Shown here in pieces: positions 16,082 to 24,558 of a stretch of DNA of 64,000 bases. Origin of the DNA: Ensifer adhaerens. GTDB lineage: Bacteria > Pseudomonadota > Alphaproteobacteria > Rhizobiales > Rhizobiaceae. Numbering within the stretch: position 1 is the stretch's first letter; each line of letters begins with the position of its first letter. The translations under genes and the position numbers were made by a program. The DNA is taken from NCBI RefSeq assembly GCF_002007205.1, contig NZ_LAZS01000012.1, forward strand, positions 1,100,299-1,164,298. Direction: 5' to 3'. The notes beneath the pieces were generated by a model. It was not told where the DNA came from. It worked only from the letters and a program-made list of their open reading frames with translations, and did no database searches.

Positions 16082-16996
16082 ATGAACGACATCATTTCCG
16101 CCGTGGGATTCTGCAACCGGACGGGCAAAGGCGACCTTTCCAGCCTTGACGCTTCCTTGCGCGAAATTGCCGAGACCGGAGCCGACGCCTGTGAAATCGG
16201 GATCTATGGCGAAGAAATCGTCAGTGGCGGCCGCATCATCGAAGACCGTGTTGAGCGCGTCGCCAAGATCACGAAGGAATACACCTTCAACAAGCTTTCG
16301 CTGCACGGCCAGATCGTCTCCAACTTCATGGATCGCCAGCACCACCATCTGCAGAAGAAGGTCGTGAGAGCCATGCTTGAACTCTGCGACCGGCTTGGTG
16401 CGGGCATCCTCGTCCATCACTCCGGCGCCGCCCAGCTTGCCCCCGGAGAGAACGCCGCTGATCTCGACAGGATGGAACGCGACGCCCTTGCGGAGATGGC
16501 GGAAGTCGCAAGAGGATTCGGGGTCCGCATCGCGCTTGAGAACATCTTCACGACGGAAGCCGGCCAATATCGGCAAACGCCGAGCCAGGTCGCGGAAACG
16601 GTGCGGGCGATCGGCTCCGACAACGTCGTCGCGCTCATCGATTTCTCGCATGCTTATATCGAAGCCACGCATCGCGGTCTGGATTTCCGTGACGAACTCA
16701 GGGCCATGGCCCCGGTAACCGGCCACCTGCATGTTCACGACAGTTTCGGCCTGCCCTATTCCATGAACCGCTTCTATCATCCGGCGGAAGCGACCGCGCT
16801 CGGCATCGGGGACCTGCATCTGCCGATCGGCTGGGGCGACATTGCCTGGGATGACATCTTCTCCGAATTGACGTTCCTTCCGGATACGACGCTGATCATG
16901 GAAATAGGTGCGGAACGCTTTGCCGACCAGCAACCGGCGTGCCTCGAGCAAGCCAGGCGTCTGGCGGCCGGCGTGGGGCTTCGGCGCGCTGCTTAG
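16082..16996 (+). CDS. sugar-phosphate isomerase/epimerase-like TIM-barrel protein
   Basis: A 304-residue protein of the xylose-isomerase-like/AP-endonuclease-2 fold. Metal-site residues expected in this fold are visible: LVHHSGAA (His), IALENIFTTEAG (Glu), LIDFSHAYIEA (Asp-His), TGHLHVHDSFG (His-x-His) and a late Glu in LIMEIGAE. AGGAGA precedes the ATG, 28 bp after ugpC, so it is the last gene of the operon. It occupies the place where ugpQ often sits, suggesting the importer serves a different or modified substrate handled by an isomerase, or that this protein processes the released polyol moiety (inference). Confidence 0.7.
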   Translation: MNDIISAVGFCNRTGKGDLSSLDASLREIAETGADACEIGIYGEEIVSGGRIIEDRVERVAKITKEYTFNKLSLHGQIVSNFMDRQHHHLQKKVVRAMLELCDRLGAGILVHHSGAAQLAPGENAADLDRMERDALAEMAEVARGFGVRIALENIFTTEAGQYRQTPSQVAETVRAIGSDNVVALIDFSHAYIEATHRGLDFRDELRAMAPVTGHLHVHDSFGLPYSMNRFYHPAEATALGIGDLHLPIGWGDIAWDDIFSELTFLPDTTLIMEIGAERFADQQPACLEQARRLAAGVGLRRAA

Positions 16997-17507
16997 CGTG
17001 CCACCGACGGCCCGGCCGAGCAGCTGGGTGCTTTCGGGCCGTCGCACTCGAAGACACCGACAGGATCAAACGTTACGAAAACGTGTGATCGACGAGAGGT
17101 GCGCCTCAACGTGGCAAACCTGCGCGCCATGGCATCCGGTCTCCGCCTCTCTATTGCCCGGCGTCGCCAGCGACCGGGCGACACCGGTGATGTCGTCACG
17201 TGACGCGGTTGGATCCCCTTGTTCCGGGCAGTTGTTCGTCGAGCCGAAAGCTGGCGAGGAAGCGCCCTCCAACCTACCGCGAGGACACAAGGTAGGCACC
17301 GCACCGATTGCGGGAACGCGTGATGGCCGCGGTGCGCTCGGGAGGCTGGACGGCATCGAGGCGAGCTCCTCTGGGCGGTTGCCTCTCCGATTGATCGCGC
17401 GGCAAATGACAGTGGTGATTTGGTGTTGCCTTTGTCTCTAGCCGTGCCCAGCGCTGCTGCGCGGCAGGGAGTAACGAGCCGAACACCCGGTGGACGCAAC
17501 GCGCCAG
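16997..17507. other. intergenic, no gene supported
   Basis: About 510 bases between convergent units. Both strands carry open but Arg/Ser/Pro-rich frames without ribosome binding sites or family resemblance. The only structure noted is the hairpin at 17005-17044. Confidence 0.55.
17005..17044 (+). terminator. hairpin after the ugp-type operon
   Basis: CGACGGCCCG and CGGGCCGTCG pair perfectly (10 bp) around a 20-nt loop starting 8 bp after the isomerase stop. No T-run, but placement fits a terminator. Confidence 0.45.
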
Positions 17508-18089
17508 CTACGCCACGATGAAATCGTAGCGGCCGAATCTTCCGTCACTCGTCGCCCTGACATCAAGCAACAAGGCTGCGTTGAAAATGCGGTCACGGTC
17601 ATTCTCCGGCTCACCGGTAAAATAGAGCTGCGTCGTCAGCACTTTCCCGCCGGGCCGTTGGACTTTCACGTGGTAGTGCCGGGTGCGACCAGGATAAAGC
17701 CCTGGCACGATCGTCTCGAACCACCATCTGCCTTCTGCATCCGTGAATTGGTGTCCGCGGAGTTTGTATCCGCTGTTGTCGTAGGTGCCGCTCTCATCAG
17801 CGTGCCATAGCTCGATCAACGCGTTCGCTACCGGCTGGCAGTCCCTGGTTAGGACGTAACCGGCAAGCGTCAGCCTTTCACCGCCCGGTGCATCGCTGGC
17901 GAAGTCCTGTTTTTCAGGGCTCTGCGGCGTAAAATACGGGCCTTCGGTCTGTGCCGGCGTCAGCTCGTCGTCATCACCGCAACTAGCCGTAAGCGGCAGC
18001 TCCACCGGAGCGCCGGCGGCATGGCCTAGGCTCGGCAACACAATCGGCGTGGCGACGAAGCTGATAAGGAAATGTCGCCGGGTCGGCAT
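17508..18089 (-). CDS. exported intradiol ring-cleavage dioxygenase-like protein
   Basis: A 193-residue protein. The ATG at 18089 is chosen because GGAG lies about 9 nt upstream and it gives a twin-arginine signal (T-R-R-H-F-L then a hydrophobic stretch to GHAAG, residues 1-27). The rest is the protocatechuate/catechol dioxygenase fold: LTPAQTEGPYFTP near residue 45, ALIELWHADESGTYDN, and the metal-site region GLYPGRTRHYHVKV with Tyr and two His. Exported short intradiol-like proteins are widespread and mostly uncharacterised. It lies 78 bp downstream of the copper-efflux cluster on the same strand, so it may be co-transcribed. Cytoplasmic catechol catabolism is unlikely given the signal. Confidence 0.75.
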   Translation of the reverse strand: MPTRRHFLISFVATPIVLPSLGHAAGAPVELPLTASCGDDDELTPAQTEGPYFTPQSPEKQDFASDAPGGERLTLAGYVLTRDCQPVANALIELWHADESGTYDNSGYKLRGHQFTDAEGRWWFETIVPGLYPGRTRHYHVKVQRPGGKVLTTQLYFTGEPENDRDRIFNAALLLDVRATSDGRFGRYDFIVA

Positions 18090-18167
18090 GCGCTGCATCT
18101 CCAAACATGGAAGCCAAGATCGTTGCGGCTCCATTGGGCAAAAGTGGGGCGGACGTTAGCAGAATTC

Positions 18168-18460
18168 TCAACCAACAAGTTCGTAGGCAGCCGGAGCAGG
18201 ATTATCTCCGGCCGGGACGTGCGCCGCCGCGGGCAGCGTCGCGGCAACAGGGGCTGCGCAGAGCTTGCCGCGGGCCATCGCCTTCATCCCGCCTGCCTGG
18301 TCGGGACAATCCTGGCAGTCACCGTGGTCGGACATCGTCATATCCGCCATGGTCGCCATCTTCGCATCCTGCTCGCCCGGGCAACCGACAGCCCCATCCC
18401 CGCGGCGACGAAAACCGCGAGGAGAAAGAGGCCAAGCTGTCGGACAGAACAGCGCTTCAT
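18168..18460 (-). pseudogene. frameshifted Met/Cys/His-rich small exported protein
   Basis: From ATG at 18460 one frame gives a clean signal peptide (LGLFLLAVFVAAGMGLSVA) but stops after 41 codons. The next frame is open through the same area and continues as CPGEQDAKMATMADMTMSDH and then GDCQDCPDQAGG to a stop at 18168. Together they would make a protein of about 97 residues with Met-, His- and Cys-rich metal-binding look, similar in style to the product at 23668-24033. A single-base indel near 18365 would restore it. It is either a true pseudogene or a sequencing error. It follows cusA in the copper operon, so the intact form probably bound Cu or Ag in the periplasm. Confidence 0.6.
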
Positions 18461-18557
18461 GACGACGAAAATCGCGCCGAACGTTCGGGAAGAGACCAGC
18501 CGCGTCAACACTGCGTGACGCGATGCGGGTCCAGACCTTGGCGTGGGTTGCTATCCT

Positions 18558-21500
18558 TCATTCGGCCGCTTCGTTGAGCCTCATCTCGGTGGTTTCGACC
18601 ATTGGTCGGTCGTCGGCGCGGGCTGGCAGCCGCCAGCCCTTTACCAGTCCGTAGATCGCCGGGATCACCGCCAGCGTCAGCACCGTCGACGAGATCATGC
18701 CGCCGATCATCGGCACGGCGATGCGCTGCATGATTTCCGATCCGGCCCCGGTGCTCCAGAGGATCGGCACCAGCCCCGCGATGATCGCCACCACCGTCAT
18801 CATCTTCGGCCGCACCCGTTCCACTGCGCCGACCATGATCGCGTGATGCAGGTCGTCCCGCGTGAAGGGGCGCTGTTCGTGATCGCATTCCTCACGGCGT
18901 TCGCGAAGCGCCTGGTCCAGATAGATCAGCATGATCACACCCGTCTCTGCCGCCACGCCGGCAAGCGCGATGAAGCCGACGACCACGGCCACCGAGGCGT
19001 TGAAGCCCAGCCACCACATCAGCCAGATGCCGCCGACCAGCGCGAAGGGCAGCGACAGCATGACGATGAGCGTTTCGGTCAGCGCCTTGAAGTTCAGGTA
19101 GAGCAGCAGGAAGATCAGCGCGAGCGTTAGCGGCACGACAATCGCGAGGCGCGCTTTTGCCCGTTCCAGATACTCGTACTGCCCACTCCAGGCCACCGAG
19201 TAGCCTGATGGAAGCGACACGCTCTTCGCGACGGCTGCTTGAGTTTCGGCGACGTAGCCGCCGAGGTCCCGGTCAGCGATGTCGACGAAGATGTAGACCG
19301 CAAGCTGGCCGTTCTCGGTCCGGATCGTCGTCGCACCGCGCTCGAGCCTAACGTCGGCGACAGCACCGAGGGGCACCGTTCCGCCGCCGGGAAGTGCGAC
19401 CTCGATGTCGCGCGCGATCGACTGCGGATCGCTTCTGAAGGCCCGCGGATAACGGACGGCGACGCCGTAGCGCTCCCTTCCCTCAACGGTCAAGGTGACC
19501 ACCTCGGACCCAAGCGCGGTGGCGATGACATCCTGCACGTCACCGATGCTGAGGCCGTAGCGGCCGAGTGCGGTTCGATCCGGCACGATGTCGAGGAAGT
19601 ATCCGCCGATGACGCGCTCGGCATAGGCGCTCGACGTGCCGGGGATCGCCTTCAGCACCGTCTCGATGTCGCGCGCCAGCCGCTCCATCTCCTTGAGATC
19701 GGTTCCGTAGACCTTGACGCCGACGGGCGTGCGGATGCCGGTCGACAGCATGTCGATGCGGGCGCGGATCGGCATGGTCCAGGCGTTGGAAACACCGGGG
19801 AACTGCAGTGCTGCGTCCATCTCCTGCTTGAGGCTGTCGATGGTCACGCCTGGCCGCCACTCGGACTTCCGCTTCAGGGTGATGATCGTCTCGAACATCT
19901 CCGTCGGCGCGGGATCGGTGGCAGTCAGCGCTCTTCCCGCCTTGCCGAAGACCGTCTCGACCTCCGGGAAGGACTTGATGATGCGGTCCTGCGTCTGCAT
20001 CAGTTCGGCCGCCTTGGTCACCGACAGGCCGGGCAAGGTCGTCGGCATGTACATCAGCGTGCCTTCGTTGAGGGTGGGCATGAACTCGCTGCCGATCTGA
20101 CGCGCCGGCCACACCGTTGCGGCGAGCGCCGCGACTGCGAGCAGGATCGTGATCGTCTTCGCCTGCAGCACCCCGGCAATGATCGGGCGGTAGGTCCAGA
20201 TCAGGAAACGGTTGAGCGGGTTCTTGTGCTCAGGCACGATCCGGCCGCGCACGAACAGGACCATCAGTGCCGGAACGAGCGTCACCGATAACAGTGCGGC
20301 TGCCGCCATCGCGAAAGTCTTGGTGAAGGCGAGCGGTCCGAACAGCCGCCCCTCCTGCGACTCCAGCGTGAAGATCGGCAGGAACGACACGGTGATGATC
20401 AGCAGGCTGAAGAAGAGCGCCGGGCCGACCTCGCTTGCAGCTTCGATCAGGACTTCGGTTCGGGGTTTGTCGGGCGGCGCGCGCTCCAGGTGCTTGTGGG
20501 CGTTCTCGATCATCACGATCGCCGCGTCGATCATCGCACCGATGGCGATCGCGATGCCGCCGAGGCTCATGATGTTGGCCCCGATGCCGAGCGTCCGCAT
20601 CGCGATGAACGAGATCAGGATGCCGATCGGCAGCATGATGATGGCAACGAGCGCGCTCCTCACATGCAGCAGAAAGGCGATCGTCACCAGCGCGACAATG
20701 ATCGATTCCTCGACCAGAGTTCCCTTGAGCGTCTCGATCGCCGCCTTGATCAGCTCGGAACGGTCATAGACGGGCACGATCTCGGTGCCCGCCGGCAGAC
20801 TGTCCTTGATCGCCGCCAGGCTCTTCTTTGCACTGTCGATGACGTTGAGGGCGTTCTCGCCCACGCGCTGCAGGACGATGCCGCTTGCGACCTCTCCTTC
20901 GCCGTTGAGTTCGGTGATGCCGCGCCGCTCGTCGGGAACCGTCTCCACCCGCGCGACGTCGCCTAGGCGCAGCGGCACGCCGCCTTCGGTCATCAGCACG
21001 ATGTTCTCGATGTCCTTGATGCCTTGCAGATAGCCGCGGCCGCGGACCATGAATTCGAATTCGGAGATTTCGACGGTGCGGCCGCCGACGTCGCGATTGC
21101 TGGCCCGCACCGCGTCGGCGATCTGTTTCAGCGTCACGTTCTGGGCGCGCAGGCGCGCCGGATCGACGACGACGGAGTATTGCTTGACGAAGCCGCCGAC
21201 GCTCGCGACCTCGGCCACGCCCTCCGACTTCGAGGCGGCGAAGCGCACGACCCAGTCCTGCAGCGAGCGCAGTTCGGCGAGCGACAACTCCTTGGCGACA
21301 AGGGCGTACTGGTAGACCCAGCCGACACCCGTCGCGTCCGGCCCGAGGCTCGGCGAGACGCCCTCGGGAAGGCGGCTTGCGGCGGCGTTGAGGTATTCGA
21401 GCACGCGGCTTCGCGCCCAATAGGGATCGGTCCCGTCCTCGAAGATGACGTAGACGAAGGAGATGCCGAAGAAGGAGAAGCCGCGCACGACCTTCGACCG

Positions 21501-21731
21501 CGGTACCGTCAGCATCGACGTCGTCAGCGGATAGGTAACCTGGTCCTCGACCACCTGCGGTGCCTGACCGGGATAGTCGGTGAAGACGATGACCTGCACG
21601 TCCGAGAGGTCGGGAATGGCGTCGAGCGGCAGCGAGCGCAGGGAGTACATGCCCGCGGCGATTGAGAGCGCGGCTGCAACGATGATCAGCACCAGATTGC
21701 GGGCGGACCAGGCAATGACGTTCGAGATCAT
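18558..21731 (-). CDS. cusA: CusA-type heavy-metal RND efflux pump
   Basis: A 1057-residue inner-membrane proton-driven pump, the normal length for HME-RND proteins. The three methionines that bind Cu(I)/Ag(I) in E. coli CusA (573, 623, 672) are matched here by M562 (LMYMPTTLPG), M612 (PTEMFETII) and M661 (RIDMLSTGI). The TM4 proton-relay Asp is D402 (GAMIDAAIVMIEN). These residues argue for monovalent copper/silver rather than the divalent CzcA specificity. The start overlaps the stop of cusB by 4 bp. No outer-membrane CusC gene is present in the window, so a TolC-type channel encoded elsewhere must complete the tripartite pump. Confidence 0.95.
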   Translation of the reverse strand: MISNVIAWSARNLVLIIVAAALSIAAGMYSLRSLPLDAIPDLSDVQVIVFTDYPGQAPQVVEDQVTYPLTTSMLTVPRSKVVRGFSFFGISFVYVIFEDGTDPYWARSRVLEYLNAAASRLPEGVSPSLGPDATGVGWVYQYALVAKELSLAELRSLQDWVVRFAASKSEGVAEVASVGGFVKQYSVVVDPARLRAQNVTLKQIADAVRASNRDVGGRTVEISEFEFMVRGRGYLQGIKDIENIVLMTEGGVPLRLGDVARVETVPDERRGITELNGEGEVASGIVLQRVGENALNVIDSAKKSLAAIKDSLPAGTEIVPVYDRSELIKAAIETLKGTLVEESIIVALVTIAFLLHVRSALVAIIMLPIGILISFIAMRTLGIGANIMSLGGIAIAIGAMIDAAIVMIENAHKHLERAPPDKPRTEVLIEAASEVGPALFFSLLIITVSFLPIFTLESQEGRLFGPLAFTKTFAMAAAALLSVTLVPALMVLFVRGRIVPEHKNPLNRFLIWTYRPIIAGVLQAKTITILLAVAALAATVWPARQIGSEFMPTLNEGTLMYMPTTLPGLSVTKAAELMQTQDRIIKSFPEVETVFGKAGRALTATDPAPTEMFETIITLKRKSEWRPGVTIDSLKQEMDAALQFPGVSNAWTMPIRARIDMLSTGIRTPVGVKVYGTDLKEMERLARDIETVLKAIPGTSSAYAERVIGGYFLDIVPDRTALGRYGLSIGDVQDVIATALGSEVVTLTVEGRERYGVAVRYPRAFRSDPQSIARDIEVALPGGGTVPLGAVADVRLERGATTIRTENGQLAVYIFVDIADRDLGGYVAETQAAVAKSVSLPSGYSVAWSGQYEYLERAKARLAIVVPLTLALIFLLLYLNFKALTETLIVMLSLPFALVGGIWLMWWLGFNASVAVVVGFIALAGVAAETGVIMLIYLDQALRERREECDHEQRPFTRDDLHHAIMVGAVERVRPKMMTVVAIIAGLVPILWSTGAGSEIMQRIAVPMIGGMISSTVLTLAVIPAIYGLVKGWRLPARADDRPMVETTEMRLNEAAE

Positions 21732-23158
21732 GGCTTCACCTCGTCCGCAGTGAGCGCGTTCAGCGCCGCATTGAGGTTGCTCTCGGCGTCGAGCAGGAAG
21801 TTCGCGGAGACCACGATCTTCTCTCCGGCTTCGATCCCCATCCTGATCTCCGTCCGCTCGTCGCCGCGCGCTCCGAGCGTGACGTCGCGCGGTTCGAAGC
21901 GCCCTTCGCCCTTGTCGACGAACACGACCTGTCGGTCGCCCGTGTCGATGACGGCGCTGTTGGGTACGGCGACGACCGGCGCGGTGTCACCGGAGGCGAT
22001 CTCGACTTCGGCGTACATGTTGGCGAGCAGCAGTCCCTCCACGTTGGAGAGCTCAATCCGCACCTTGGCCGTGCGCGTCTGCATCTGAAGCTCGGGATAG
22101 ATCAGGTCGACCGTGCCTTGGAACGTCTTGCCGGGCAGGTTCCGCACCCTCACTGTCGCTTGCGCACCCTTGCGTATGGTCGCGGCATCAAATTCTGGCA
22201 CGTCGGCGATCACCCACACCCTCGACATGTCGGCAATTCGGAACAGGACGTCGCCGGCCTCGGCCATCATGCCCGTGGTCGCGTTGCGTTCGAGCACGAC
22301 GCCATCGCTCGGGGAGAGATAGGCGATGCTTCTGGGCACCGTCCGGTTTTGGGCGATGGCTCTGACGGCCTCTCCCGGCACGCCGAGATTGCGCAGTTGC
22401 AGCGCGCCGCCGATATCGAGGTCCGGCTTGCCGCCGCCGCGCAGTTCCGTGGCATATTCGGCGCCGGCCCTTGCGATGTCCTTGGAGAAGAAGTGGAAGA
22501 GCGCGTCTCCCTTCGTCACCCGGTCGCCGGTCGTCACATCGGCGACGCCTTCGACGAAGGCATTCACCCGCATCGAAACGATCCGCACCAGGCGCTCGTC
22601 GAACGTGACAGTACCGGGCACCCGCACCTGGCGGCTGACGACGGCATTCTCCGCCGTCGCCGTCTTCACCCCGGTCCGCTGGAGCTTGCCGAGCGACACC
22701 GTCACGGCGGAGCTATCCGCGTCCTCTCCGTCGTAGACAGGAAGGTAGTCCATTCCCATCGAGTCCTTCTTCGGCACCTTGGAGGTGTCGGGAAGGCCCA
22801 TTGGATTGCGGTAGTAGAGCACCTTGCGCTCGGTGGCTGCCGACGCGGCTTCGGCCTTCTTGGGGGCGGCCTTCTTCCCGGTATCGAAGGAGACGTCCTC
22901 GCTCTCGCGCACCGCGACGAAAGCCCGACCGTCCGCGGTCTCCCGCGGCATGGCCGAGTATTCCGGCGAACCGTCCGGGTGGCGATAGTAGACGATCTTG
23001 CCCGTCGGCATGACAGCGGGCTGAACGGTTTCCCCGAGCGCCTGCTCGGAGAAGAGTTTGCTGAAATCGGTGGCGAGGCCGCGCGTGCCCGCCACGTAGC
23101 CTCCCCCGCCGGCGACGGCGAGGGAGCTAACGAGGAGCAGGAATTTCACGGGCTTCAC
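21728..23158 (-). CDS. cusB: CusB-type periplasmic adaptor with two heavy-metal-binding motifs
   Basis: A 476-residue membrane-fusion protein. It has an N-terminal hydrophobic anchor or signal (VKFLLLVSSLAVAGGGGYVAG, residues 4-24 in outline). Two copies of the YHS-like heavy-metal-binding segment follow: residues 57-84 (YYRHPDGSPEYS, degenerate) and 115-142 (YYRNPMGLPDTS, ending DSMGMDYLPVY, canonical). Lipoyl, alpha-hairpin and beta-barrel parts occupy about 175-470. It overlaps both neighbours by 4 bp (ATGA type), so fixH-like, cusB and cusA are tightly coupled. It links CusA to the outer-membrane channel and hands over Cu(I)/Ag(I). Confidence 0.93.
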   Translation of the reverse strand: MKPVKFLLLVSSLAVAGGGGYVAGTRGLATDFSKLFSEQALGETVQPAVMPTGKIVYYRHPDGSPEYSAMPRETADGRAFVAVRESEDVSFDTGKKAAPKKAEAASAATERKVLYYRNPMGLPDTSKVPKKDSMGMDYLPVYDGEDADSSAVTVSLGKLQRTGVKTATAENAVVSRQVRVPGTVTFDERLVRIVSMRVNAFVEGVADVTTGDRVTKGDALFHFFSKDIARAGAEYATELRGGGKPDLDIGGALQLRNLGVPGEAVRAIAQNRTVPRSIAYLSPSDGVVLERNATTGMMAEAGDVLFRIADMSRVWVIADVPEFDAATIRKGAQATVRVRNLPGKTFQGTVDLIYPELQMQTRTAKVRIELSNVEGLLLANMYAEVEIASGDTAPVVAVPNSAVIDTGDRQVVFVDKGEGRFEPRDVTLGARGDERTEIRMGIEAGEKIVVSANFLLDAESNLNAALNALTADEVKP

Positions 23159-23559
23159 GGCGTGGCCTGCAAAACCAGTTCGCCCTGGACGGTTTCGGTC
23201 TCGCCTTGCACCTTAGCCGCGAGCTTGAAGCGCCAGCCGCCCTCCATGCTGAGGTTTGTCTTGAAGCGATAGACCCCGGGTTCCGTTGATGGCATCGCCT
23301 CGACAGGAGTGGTCATCGCCTCCATGCCTTCCGGTGCCATGTCCATCCGGGTCGTAAAGATCACGGCATCGGAGACGGGTTTGTCGGTTCTCTTGTCTAC
23401 CAGGCGGACGGCGACAGTCGCTTCCGGTCCGTTGGCCACTTCGGACTCGACGAGCTTGAACTCGTAGTCCGTCGCGGCGGCGTAGGAAGTGGCAGTCGAT
23501 GCCAGCGCGATTGCCAGAGACGCGAAGATTGCCTTCGCGGAAAATAGCGTTGCAGTCAT
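23155..23559 (-). CDS. FixH/YtkA-like periplasmic protein
   Basis: A 134-residue exported protein: signal peptide about residues 1-28 (FASLAIALASTATSYAAA), then an immunoglobulin-like FixH/YtkA domain. The Met-rich segment TTRMDMAPEGMEAMTTPVEA resembles the Met-rich copper-binding stretch of this group. The ribosome binding site AGGTGAG is 9 nt before the ATG. It leads directly into cusB with a 4-bp overlap. FixH-like proteins of this kind often accompany CusBA in alphaproteobacteria, presumably as periplasmic copper handlers in place of CusF (family knowledge plus inference). Confidence 0.8.
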   Translation of the reverse strand: MTATLFSAKAIFASLAIALASTATSYAAATDYEFKLVESEVANGPEATVAVRLVDKRTDKPVSDAVIFTTRMDMAPEGMEAMTTPVEAMPSTEPGVYRFKTNLSMEGGWRFKLAAKVQGETETVQGELVLQATP

Positions 23560-23667
23560 ATTGAAATCTCACCTGGGACGGGCGCTTCGGCCGCATCCCT
23601 GAAAAATACGATAGTCGGAAACCTCCGCCGTGCAGGCAGAGCGAATCCGGTGGATCGAAAGGTGAGA

Positions 23668-24033
23668 TCAGGCTTTGGGAGGTCGCGCCGGTGGTTCGAC
23701 GAGGGCAGACGGCAGGCGGTTTTCCTGGAGGACCGGATGCGACAGTTCGCGTGCCGACAGATCGATGCGCCAGCTACTGGCCTTGCTGCCGTGCGCCAGA
23801 ATGATGGAAGAGCAGACAAGTGCGAGAGGGCACGTCTTTCCGCAGTCATTCTTCTGAGCGGGCTGCTGTTCCGGACAGCAGGACATGTCGTCCATGCCCG
23901 TCATCTCGTCCATCTGCATGTCGGGCGAAAGAGCCATGGCGCTCGCAGCCGTGCCGACGCTCACGGGACCAAGCACGATCCCGAGCAATGCCAACACGTA
24001 AAAAAAGCGCCTGAGCGCGACCACTACGAACAT
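23668..24033 (-). CDS. small exported Met/Cys-rich protein of the copper operon
   Basis: A 121-residue protein if read from ATG at 24033 (MFVVVALRRFF), which puts a hydrophobic signal or anchor at residues 5-30. The frame is open 23 codons further upstream and no start has a convincing ribosome binding site. A Met-rich stretch (MALSPDMQMDEMTGMDDMSC) is followed by C-C and C-G-K-T-C-P-L-A-L-V-C clusters, as in small metalloproteins next to copper-export genes. First gene of the unit, 108 bp before the FixH-like gene. Same general design as the frameshifted gene at 18168-18460, so the operon is bracketed by two such genes. Confidence 0.65.
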   Translation of the reverse strand: MFVVVALRRFFYVLALLGIVLGPVSVGTAASAMALSPDMQMDEMTGMDDMSCCPEQQPAQKNDCGKTCPLALVCSSIILAHGSKASSWRIDLSARELSHPVLQENRLPSALVEPPARPPKA

Positions 24034-24558
24034 GCGCTTATGCTTGCATAGCGCGGCGCCCATTGGAAGATGGTCACGGAAAGTTGCAACCGACCGCCGC
24101 ACTGCCGTTGTCGAGCGGCCACATCGGTAACGTTCGAAGACCAGATTGCACGCCTCGATGGGAATCGAACTGCGCTAAAGCAGCACTCCAGTCTATGCAT
24201 CGCTCACGACCAGCCACTTGGCTCCCGGATACCATCAGCGATGTCAACGACGGCGACGGGCTTGTCGTGCCTAGCAGTTACAGGCCGAACCCACCCCACC
24301 GTGACGATTGCTTGCGAAGCCGCCCCACAAGCACCTCTGTTCTTTCCGCCCGCTTCGAAAGGCTGTCCAGAGACAGTCGGAGCCGGCCACCATTTCTCTT
24401 TCGAGCCGCGCGACAAGTGCACGGCAGACCAATGCGAAACCGACGAGGCTGCCAGCGGATTTCCGGGCAAGACCGGGATCGGGCGACGACATGTCAGCAC
24501 ATCAAGACGACCGCAGGAGCGAACTCAAGACGAGATAAAACTTGGGGTCAAAAATGCC
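24034..24558. other. intergenic, promoter region of copper operon
   Basis: About 525 bases between the stop of the LuxR-type gene and the copper operon. Open frames on both strands lack start signals and family resemblance. I looked for a CueR-type palindrome and saw none. Confidence 0.5.

Noticed and set aside
16997..17507. Open frames of 168-177 codons on both strands between the isomerase and the dioxygenase
   Set aside because: Arg/Ser/Pro-rich, no start signals, no family resemblance.
24034..24558. CueR-type copper promoter upstream of the Cus operon
   Set aside because: No matching palindrome with the expected spacing could be seen.
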